The notes beneath the pieces are model-generated. The model did not search any database. It saw nothing but the letters and a program-made list of their open reading frames with translations, and was not told the DNA's origin. From positions 1 to 36,173 of the IMG/VR virus record IMGVR_UViG_3300015199_000009: DNA of 36,173 bases; one strand, written 5' to 3'. Position numbers and translations under genes: made by a program. The first letter of the stretch is position 1, and each line of letters starts with the position of its first letter. Source of the stretch: a virus. Shown in pieces: positions 30,146-36,173 of this stretch.

Positions 30146-31939
30146 ATGCGCTTCGGTAGTCCCCTCGCCGCCGGCCTCGGCAGCCCCCAGATGACGATCG
30201 AGTACATCAACCGCATCGTCGTCACCATGGGGTTTTTATTCGTATTCAAGGCCCGCGCCGGTTACGGCAACGCGTACTTTGGCATCTACAATAACGATGT
30301 GCTGGTGCAGAACGTGTACGTTGCCGAGGGCGCCGAGTCGCAGCCCGTGCGCGTGACCGGCATTTACGGCAGCAACAAAATTGCCCTGTGCATACTCAGG
30401 CTGGGACACTTTGGAGATCCGGGTTACCAGATCGCGCGCGTGGCACGCACCTTCGAAGCGGATAGCGCGCGCGTGACTCTGGCCTGGAACTGGAAACCCC
30501 GTGTGGTCGTGCCGGCCGTGGCCGATGGCGGGTATACTTCCAACTGGATCCTGTCAGGCATATCGCGTGTCAATACATCGGGCGTGTCGGGCAAGAAAAA
30601 TTGGGGTCAACTCTTCTGCGACTTGAGCGTCTCGGGCGGCAACTGCACCGTCACGCTGCGCCAGGGGCTCAGTGCTATCGCCACGGGCACGGCCGCGATC
30701 GGCGGCGGTCCGTTCAGCGTGACGCTTGCGGCCGCAAACAGCAGCGGCGTATCGGGCACGGTGACAATCTCGAATACGGTCGCAACTACCACTGGCGTGA
30801 CACTCTATTTTAGCTGGCCGAAAGCCATGAACGTCATGCGCGCCACGTCCAACCCGCCGCTAGTCGTGGTGGCCACGCTCACATACGACGGTCTGGATTC
30901 GCGCATCTGGACCGAGAGCGCCGATCTGGCCAATGGCACCTATTATTACAACCTGATCGAAGTATCCGACACCGGGGTCAACGGCACGCTGACCGTGCCG
31001 GCGGGATCCCCAGTGACGATCGCAGTGCCCCCGGGCCCGCCCACAAACCTGGCCTATGCCAGCGGCACAGGCGCGGCCGGCATCACACTCGGCTTCACAG
31101 CATCGGTCACAGCCGGCGCAACGTATACCGCGTATGTGGGCGCGCCAGGCGGCCAGATGGACTTGAACGCCCCGGCCGCCACGGCCGTGGCCGGATCCAC
31201 CACCATCGCCATTCCCGCGGCCGCGTTTACGGGGTACCCAGGCACGGCCCGCGTGTTGTTGCGCGCGACGAACGCCGGGGTGGAAGAAAAAAACATGTAT
31301 TCGCTGGACCTGATCTTGAGCGCCACGGGCGTGTACAGCACTCTACCGCCCAACGCGGCCGCGCTGAATGCGCTGTCACTGGCCATCACGGCCGGACAGA
31401 CAGTGGCCGTGCGCGGCATCTATTCCACGATCAACGAACCGACTGCCGCCACTGGAATGTCGCTCTTTTATCGCACGCCAGCCGGCAGCTACAACTTCGC
31501 CGCGCCGCTACCCAACGCCGTGGCAGGCACGGTCCAAAAATCGGCGGGCAGCGCGGCCGTCGTCGGCACAGGCACGTCATTCACGTCGCTCCCGATCGGC
31601 GCCACGATCACGATCCCCGGAGGCGCGCCAGAAACGCAAACGATCACCGCGATTGCCGACGATACGCACCTGACCGTGGGCGCGAATTTCGTGAACAATT
31701 CCAGCGGCCAGACAGCCACCGTTTCAGCCGTGTCGCTGGCCAGCACCAGCGCAAACCTGAAGAGCGCCAGCTTCACATACAGCTTCACAGGTGGCACGGA
31801 CGCCATCTATTATCTGAGCGCCAAGGCCATCAACGCCCAGGGCGTGCAAGGCGCGGCCGCGCCAGACTTGCTGATCGACGTTAGCAGCGATTCCATGCCC
31901 GCCCTTGAAAGCGCCCAACTATTCCTGAGTAGAGGATAA
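30146..31939 (+). CDS. Large tail protein with fibronectin-like domains
   Basis: The 597-residue protein has an N-terminal domain (1-125), then beta-sandwich repeats typical of fibronectin type III or Ig-like domains in tail proteins (PPGPPTNLAYASGTGAAGIT marks one boundary at about 293). A segment GTGTSFTSLPIGATITIPGG is a motif found in phage tail-associated surface proteins. AGGA precedes the start. It follows the fiber gene and precedes the hub, so it may be a side fiber or tail tip component. No enzyme motif is seen. Confidence 0.65.
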   Translation: MRFGSPLAAGLGSPQMTIEYINRIVVTMGFLFVFKARAGYGNAYFGIYNNDVLVQNVYVAEGAESQPVRVTGIYGSNKIALCILRLGHFGDPGYQIARVARTFEADSARVTLAWNWKPRVVVPAVADGGYTSNWILSGISRVNTSGVSGKKNWGQLFCDLSVSGGNCTVTLRQGLSAIATGTAAIGGGPFSVTLAAANSSGVSGTVTISNTVATTTGVTLYFSWPKAMNVMRATSNPPLVVVATLTYDGLDSRIWTESADLANGTYYYNLIEVSDTGVNGTLTVPAGSPVTIAVPPGPPTNLAYASGTGAAGITLGFTASVTAGATYTAYVGAPGGQMDLNAPAATAVAGSTTIAIPAAAFTGYPGTARVLLRATNAGVEEKNMYSLDLILSATGVYSTLPPNAAALNALSLAITAGQTVAVRGIYSTINEPTAATGMSLFYRTPAGSYNFAAPLPNAVAGTVQKSAGSAAVVGTGTSFTSLPIGATITIPGGAPETQTITAIADDTHLTVGANFVNNSSGQTATVSAVSLASTSANLKSASFTYSFTGGTDAIYYLSAKAINAQGVQGAAAPDLLIDVSSDSMPALESAQLFLSRG

Positions 31940-32040
31940 CTGGGAGCGCCGCCATCCTGGCGGCAGGCTGGCAAATCAGTGGCGACACCAGGGCATGACA
32001 CGCGTTTGCCAGTGTGCCGGCAGGATGCCGGCGCTCCCAG
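31940..32040. repeat. BIME-like inverted pair, GGAG-headed family
   Basis: The left arm (31940-31965) has GGAG followed by GCCGCC, loop ATCCT, GGCGGC. The right arm (32015-32040) is inverted, with stem GCCGGC/GCCGGC around the same loop, a compensated change. CTGGCAAA (31968-31975) and TTTGCCAG (32005-32012) extend the pairing. AAGGA after it serves the hub gene. Confidence 0.8.
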
Positions 32041-32052
32041 TAAGGATCATCC

Positions 32053-34896
32053 ATGCCCAACTACGGCACATACGACAATCTCAGCAGCCTCGAAGCGCAA
32101 GCCGTTCAGCCCACGGTCGTCATCGACGGCAGCCTGTACGATTATTGCACCGCCCTGTCCATTGAAGACAACACGGGGATAGTGCCCAGTAAATGTTTTG
32201 TGCGCATCGGCGGCAATGCATTCGAGGTGTCCGGCAACATTACCCTGAATGCATACTCATGGCCTTTCCGCACGGGATCCCGCGTCCAAATCAACAACGG
32301 CTACGAACCGTTATTTTTGGGCGCGCTGCGCAAACGCCGCGATCTGGGCCAGCCCAATTCAATCGTGTGGGAATGCTGGGACGATCGGCACCTGCTAAGT
32401 AAAATTCCGGTTCGCGGCTGCCTGGTCTACGATCCCGTGGACAACGTGGTAAAATTTATTTCGAAATTCATCAACCGCGTCAACCCAAAGGGACTCAACA
32501 ACTGCGTAGGCGCCACGATCCCCGGCATCACCGGCGTCGTGCCGGTTTTCACCGAACTGGCCGAGACCGGCCAGGGCTGGGACGATTCGGATACCGATAC
32601 CACGTTGACCGTGGGCAAGGTCAGTTCCTGGACGCCCAGCAAGTACCTGAAATATCTGTGCGCTTTAGCCAATCTGCCGGCCGGCGCGCTGGCCGGCATC
32701 AATGCCGATACCTGGCGATCGCTGGCGGTCAGCCAGCGCCTGAGTTGGGATTATGCGACGTGCAATTTTCCCAGTAATCCGAACATGGATAAAAAACTAC
32801 CCGACCACACGTTTCAGGCTGAGACCATGCTGAAGGCGTTAGGCCAGGCGCTTGAAATGAGCGCCACATACGGACTGTGCGTGGTCTATCCAGGCGGCGG
32901 CAAAAGCGCCATCAATTTCTATCCGCTCGATAATGCTCCTTATAGCAGCAGCGGCAGCCCCGCCAATAACCCCAGCATCACACTGATTCGCGGCGGGGAT
33001 ATTGCCAGCGGCGGGGACATCAGGACCGCCTACGATTTCGAGCTGGACGAGGATGGCAGCGACATCTGCGAAAGCGCCCTGGTCGATGGCAATCCGGTCG
33101 TGGTTGAGGCCGAATTCGTGGACGATCAGAGCGGCACTGCGACCCTGAAAAAATCGTGGACAACCGACGATCAGACCGCATTCGCGTTCATGATTAACGG
33201 CGGAACTGGCGCGCCCGTGACAGACGGATCGCGCACGTATGCCAAGTATTACACGCGGCAGCCGGATACGGCCGCGAATGAAAAGTGGACGGACATGCCC
33301 AGCGCGTTATGCGACGGCACCGGCGTCAATCCCTACGCGCTGATCAACAGCGATGGCGCGCGGAATATTGCCCGAGCGCTGATCCCGCGCGTCTGGCGCG
33401 CCTACGAAATCGACACCCCGCATTCGGCCACGATCCTGGCTGGCGTGGCGGGTAAATTCGCCAATCTCACCACCTATCCAATCCTGAACATGCCGCGCCC
33501 GACACTGCCAGAACAGGTGCAATATTACATCGATCAATCCGGACGCAAAACTCGCATACAATTTCCGATCCGCATTCAAGTGGCTTATACCGGCTCTCTA
33601 ATCCCGCCAAACGCCTATCACGATGTCACCGCCAATTCTGGCGTGCGCATCGATTCAACCGGGCTGATCTGGCTGGATGGGCTGACAGACGATGTGGGAT
33701 CGCAGCAGGACCTGATCTATACCGGCAGCCTGACATCGGGGCCGGACAGCGTCACGGCAAACAACGTCAAAATCAATATTGCCTGCGAACTCGATATCCG
33801 CAAGGCGCAGCTAATCAACCAAAGCGCCGGGCAAATCGATCCTCTGGAATCCACGGACCTGGGCGGCGGCCCGATGCTGTATATCGATTCGCCCGAAGGC
33901 TATCACGAGGATCACCAGGTAGGCAGCAATCCCAGCGCGATCCTGAATATACCGTCTGCCAGCACTGGCTATCCCACATCCGTGCCGTTGACACGCATCC
34001 TGCGAGACGACACCGCGCGCCAGATCACGCACGCCACACGGCGTGTGAAGGACAAGAAATTCATAAAACGAACATCGACGTGGGCCATGATCGGGATCCG
34101 GCCGGACTTCCGCGCGGGCATGTACATCGAAAAGATACAGGTCACAGGCCAGGGCGGGGACACGGATTATATCATCCAGGCCCCGATCAACAGCGTGGTC
34201 TACGACTTCATGGCACAGGTCACGCACGTGGGCGGCCTGGTCTCGGCCACGGCCGGCACTGGCGCCCGCTCCGGACGCAGTTTCGCGGGCAACCGGGCAG
34301 GACCTGGCGCAGGCGCCGGGGGCAGGGGCGTCGCGGGGCCCATGGGCGGGATCGGGGCCGCATTCGCGGGCGCGTTCAACGGCGTCGTGGGCGGCATGCA
34401 GGCCGGGTTCGATAAGGGCACAGGCACGATTCAACAGGCATTTGACGCTGGCGTGGGCGGCATGCAGCAGGGTTTCGACAAGGGCCAAAACACAATTCAA
34501 AAAGAGTTCGACAATACAAATGAGGTCATGAATTCGGGGCGCCTGAGCAACACGCCCGCCGAGCGCGAGGGGCGCCACGTGCAAAACAGCGCAGCCGACA
34601 ATCTGGCTGTGCTTAACACAATGGCGGGCACCCAAAACCGCCAGCCAAATGAGGCTGCCGACAAACTACACGAGAATGACGAGGCCGCAAAAGCGGCCCG
34701 TGCGAATCCGCCCGCGGCCAAGCCGGCCGCGAATGCGGCCGCACAGCCGCCCGCTGCGCCTGCCGCTCCGGCATCCGCGCAGGCACAGAGCAATTCACTG
34801 CGCGGCATATTAGACCCATCACCCAAGGCGGATATGGAGCGTCGCCAGAAAGCGGCCGCCGCCGCCCATACGCCGAAAGAGAGCGACGACGAATGA
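32053..34896 (+). CDS. Tail hub/baseplate protein candidate
   Basis: The 947-residue protein is the largest in the window. Residues about 1-700 are beta-rich and include an early segment (YDYCTALSIEDNTGIVPSKC, then IVWECWDDRHLLSKIPVRGC) of the kind seen in tail hub and baseplate proteins. A Gly/Ala-rich stretch follows (740-770), then short repeats (VGGMQAGFDKGTGTIQQAFD and VGGMQQGFDKGQNTIQKEFD) and a low-complexity Ala/Pro tail to the end. The tail may be a flexible or DNA-membrane-contact element. The start has AAGGA. Assignment is by position, size and pattern. Confidence 0.55.
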   Translation: MPNYGTYDNLSSLEAQAVQPTVVIDGSLYDYCTALSIEDNTGIVPSKCFVRIGGNAFEVSGNITLNAYSWPFRTGSRVQINNGYEPLFLGALRKRRDLGQPNSIVWECWDDRHLLSKIPVRGCLVYDPVDNVVKFISKFINRVNPKGLNNCVGATIPGITGVVPVFTELAETGQGWDDSDTDTTLTVGKVSSWTPSKYLKYLCALANLPAGALAGINADTWRSLAVSQRLSWDYATCNFPSNPNMDKKLPDHTFQAETMLKALGQALEMSATYGLCVVYPGGGKSAINFYPLDNAPYSSSGSPANNPSITLIRGGDIASGGDIRTAYDFELDEDGSDICESALVDGNPVVVEAEFVDDQSGTATLKKSWTTDDQTAFAFMINGGTGAPVTDGSRTYAKYYTRQPDTAANEKWTDMPSALCDGTGVNPYALINSDGARNIARALIPRVWRAYEIDTPHSATILAGVAGKFANLTTYPILNMPRPTLPEQVQYYIDQSGRKTRIQFPIRIQVAYTGSLIPPNAYHDVTANSGVRIDSTGLIWLDGLTDDVGSQQDLIYTGSLTSGPDSVTANNVKINIACELDIRKAQLINQSAGQIDPLESTDLGGGPMLYIDSPEGYHEDHQVGSNPSAILNIPSASTGYPTSVPLTRILRDDTARQITHATRRVKDKKFIKRTSTWAMIGIRPDFRAGMYIEKIQVTGQGGDTDYIIQAPINSVVYDFMAQVTHVGGLVSATAGTGARSGRSFAGNRAGPGAGAGGRGVAGPMGGIGAAFAGAFNGVVGGMQAGFDKGTGTIQQAFDAGVGGMQQGFDKGQNTIQKEFDNTNEVMNSGRLSNTPAEREGRHVQNSAADNLAVLNTMAGTQNRQPNEAADKLHENDEAAKAARANPPAAKPAANAAAQPPAAPAAPASAQAQSNSLRGILDPSPKADMERRQKAAAAAHTPKESDDE

Positions 34897-35477
34897 GTTG
34901 GGACCGCAGCGGCCAAACCAGGGATACCGTGCGGCCAGTCGGCTGGCCGGGATTGCGCCGAAAACTGGTGCCTGAAAAGGTCTATAATACGGTCTCGCTG
35001 CCCTTTCCCGCTTTCGCGGGCAGTGGCACGAACTACACAAATCCCGCGTGGCCAAATGGCGTGGTCTATGGCCCGCAGATATGGCGCGATCCAGCCAATC
35101 ACGGCACGCCCTATCCGTTCGACAGGCGGCATACCTGTGCGATCGCGTGTGGGTTCGAGGTGTTTTCGTTTACGACTAACTTCGATCAATCGGTGGCGCC
35201 CAACCCCCCCGTAGCCGGAATAGGGCTAGGTGGCGTGTTCATTCTATTGCTGATGTACGACACGTCTGGCACCCTGATTGTGGACCCGATCTCTGGACTG
35301 CCGGTTAGCATTATCCTGGCGCATACACAGCAAGGTCCGACAGTGGGCCGCGTGGACGCGGTGGTATGGACACCCCCAAAAACACTAATCGCCAGTTTTC
35401 GGCTCGCGGCCCAATGTTTTGGCCAGAGCTCGTTCAACGTGTCGTTCTCGCCTATAATAATCGGCTACCACATATGA
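34893..35477 (+). CDS. Terminal tail protein, unknown
   Basis: The 194-residue product overlaps the hub gene stop by four bases and is itself overlapped by the next gene. It is beta-rich (YNTVSLPFPAFAGSGTNYTN, GVFILLLMYDTSGTLIVDPI, SSFNVSFSPIIIGYHI). The coupling suggests a hub- or tip-associated protein made in step with its neighbours. No family is recognised. Confidence 0.65.
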   Translation: MSWDRSGQTRDTVRPVGWPGLRRKLVPEKVYNTVSLPFPAFAGSGTNYTNPAWPNGVVYGPQIWRDPANHGTPYPFDRRHTCAIACGFEVFSFTTNFDQSVAPNPPVAGIGLGGVFILLLMYDTSGTLIVDPISGLPVSIILAHTQQGPTVGRVDAVVWTPPKTLIASFRLAAQCFGQSSFNVSFSPIIIGYHI

Positions 35478-36031
35478 TCGTGCGCTCCGCTCAAATCCAT
35501 ATCCCATTCACCACCGATGCATTGTGGACGGAATCGCCCGCGCCTGGCGCGTCGGCGTCGTCGGTGACCTATTGGTGGGGAAATGCAGGAAGTCCCGGCC
35601 CGCCTGTCATTCCCGCCGTGAGATTGTTTGGGCCCGCGAAAAATTGGGTATTCGGCCAGAATCTATTCTTGTCCACAATCCTGAGTCTCGGCGGGCCCGG
35701 CCCTCTCGGAAACCTATCACGCACGGTCAGTTGGACCGAGACAGTCTCGTTTGTGGATCCTTCCGGCACGGTGTTAACCCGTCCAGACACAACCTTAGCC
35801 CAATTCACACGATCCGGCACGGTGTACCGTTCCGACCCCGCCCCCAGTGTAAGTGGCACCTACAGCAGCAGCACGTCTCTGACGAGCACGCCAACCCCAG
35901 CGCAAGCGTCATTCCAGGGAGCATGGGCAGGGCTAAACCTTGCATTGTCGTGGGGTCCGGCCAATGATGCCTACTGGAATTTTGGCCCCGGTGGCATTCT
36001 TGATATTGTGGTGGGACGGTGGCCTGGTTAA
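35474..36031 (+). CDS. Last gene of the late operon, unknown
   Basis: The 185-residue product starts at ATG 35474, overlapping the preceding stop as ATGA; the longer in-frame start lies inside the previous gene. It is beta-rich (VRSAQIHIPFTTDALWTESP, WTETVSFVDPSGTVLTRPDT) and Trp/Gly-rich at the end. It resembles its upstream neighbour in composition and may be a diverged partner. It ends about 30 bases before the right-end sites. Confidence 0.65.
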   Translation: MIVRSAQIHIPFTTDALWTESPAPGASASSVTYWWGNAGSPGPPVIPAVRLFGPAKNWVFGQNLFLSTILSLGGPGPLGNLSRTVSWTETVSFVDPSGTVLTRPDTTLAQFTRSGTVYRSDPAPSVSGTYSSSTSLTSTPTPAQASFQGAWAGLNLALSWGPANDAYWNFGPGGILDIVVGRWPG

Positions 36032-36058
36032 CTCAGTTTTCCCCAAAAAAAGACGATT

Positions 36059-36155
36059 TACGCCGCGCTACGAGTAGTGCACAAAACCCGGCGAGGTTCT
36101 GACCGGGGGGGACTTACGCCGTCGCGACGCGTTTTTACGCCGTTGCTTTACACCA
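36059..36155. repeat. Right phage end with transposase-binding-site repeats
   Basis: TACGCCG, the reverse complement of the left-end core CGGCGTA, occurs at 36059-36065, 36115-36121 and 36136-36142. The outer two copies are 21 bp apart. The terminal block matches the left end as TGGTG, five differing bases, then CAACGGCGTAAA on the reverse strand. The segment 36032-36058 between the last gene and the first site holds no gene. Confidence 0.75.
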
Positions 36156-36173
36156 TAATAAGCCAATTCCGAC

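Larger units (their letters stand above)
26..36155. mobile_element. Mu-like transposable phage genome, near-complete
   Basis: The segment is bounded by inverted ends (TGGTG at 26-30, CACCA at 36151-36155) that contain repeated ACGGCGTA-type sites. It has the order expected of Mu-like phages: divergent repressor, DDE transposase, small early genes, terminase, portal, scaffold, capsid, tail. Its length of about 36.1 kb is close to that of Mu. TG...CA termini are the rule for MuA-type transposases. The 5 bases outside each end (tggtc and taata) do not match, so no target duplication is seen for this boundary. An alternative boundary with a CTTTA duplication is given as a finding. Confidence 0.85.

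Noticed and set aside
1-36173. tRNA or rRNA genes
   Set aside because: No cloverleaf with a T-loop GGTTCRA and a conserved anticodon arm was seen; GGTTCAGG runs at 7726-7820 are simple repeats.

Overview
The window looks like an almost complete Mu-like transposable phage (or prophage) of about 36.1 kb. It holds a divergent LexA-type repressor next to a DDE transposase, then small early genes, a DNA methyltransferase, terminase, portal, scaffold, capsid and tail genes, all on the plus strand after the repressor. Both edges carry repeated ACGGCGTA-type sites resembling transposase-binding sites, inside inverted ends (TGGTG at 26-30, CACCA at 36151-36155). Only 18-25 bases lie outside those ends. 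The genome is GC-rich. The many host-type intergenic palindromes suggest a Gram-negative host with rich REP-like repeats, perhaps in the Planctomycetes-Verrucomicrobia-Lentisphaerae group, but no gene proves the taxon.

Layout. 26-106: left end. 107-965: repressor and a divergent operator/promoter region. 957-4719: transposase with an N-terminal HTH extension overlapping two nested small genes, an unknown protein, and a MuB-position protein without a P-loop. 4900-7725: small early genes, including a DUF3850-like protein, a one-span membrane peptide and an HTH protein. 7827-9349: a C5 methyltransferase cargo gene and a broken Cys-rich gene. 9363-11699: a sigma-region-2-like protein without a normal start codon, a small-terminase candidate, and a large terminase whose nuclease motifs are in a permuted order. 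11944-15696: portal, scaffold and major capsid protein. 15805-18962: virion accessory genes and a fiber-like protein. 18963-21337: an exported matrixin-type protease, small membrane proteins, a chymotrypsin-fold protease joined to a holin-like domain with a possible -1 frameshift, and a lipoprotein. 21390-26481: connector, minor-head/metallopeptidase and tail-completion genes. 26625-36031: tail genes, including a tape-measure candidate, fibers and a hub. 36032-36155: right end.

The most unusual property is the junctions between genes. A large share of them hold a palindromic element, and these fall into many unrelated families. Four resemble REP/BIME elements: a GTAG, GGAG or GTGG head followed by a hairpin, mostly arranged as inverted pairs, with compensatory changes that keep the stems paired. 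Others are long purine-rich or A-rich inverted repeats. Many end just upstream of the next start codon. Some supply stop codons, some have entered coding sequence (sigma-like gene, protease-holin fusion), one is flanked by a duplicated gene start, and two have expanded into 24-bp tandem arrays on either side of the portal gene.
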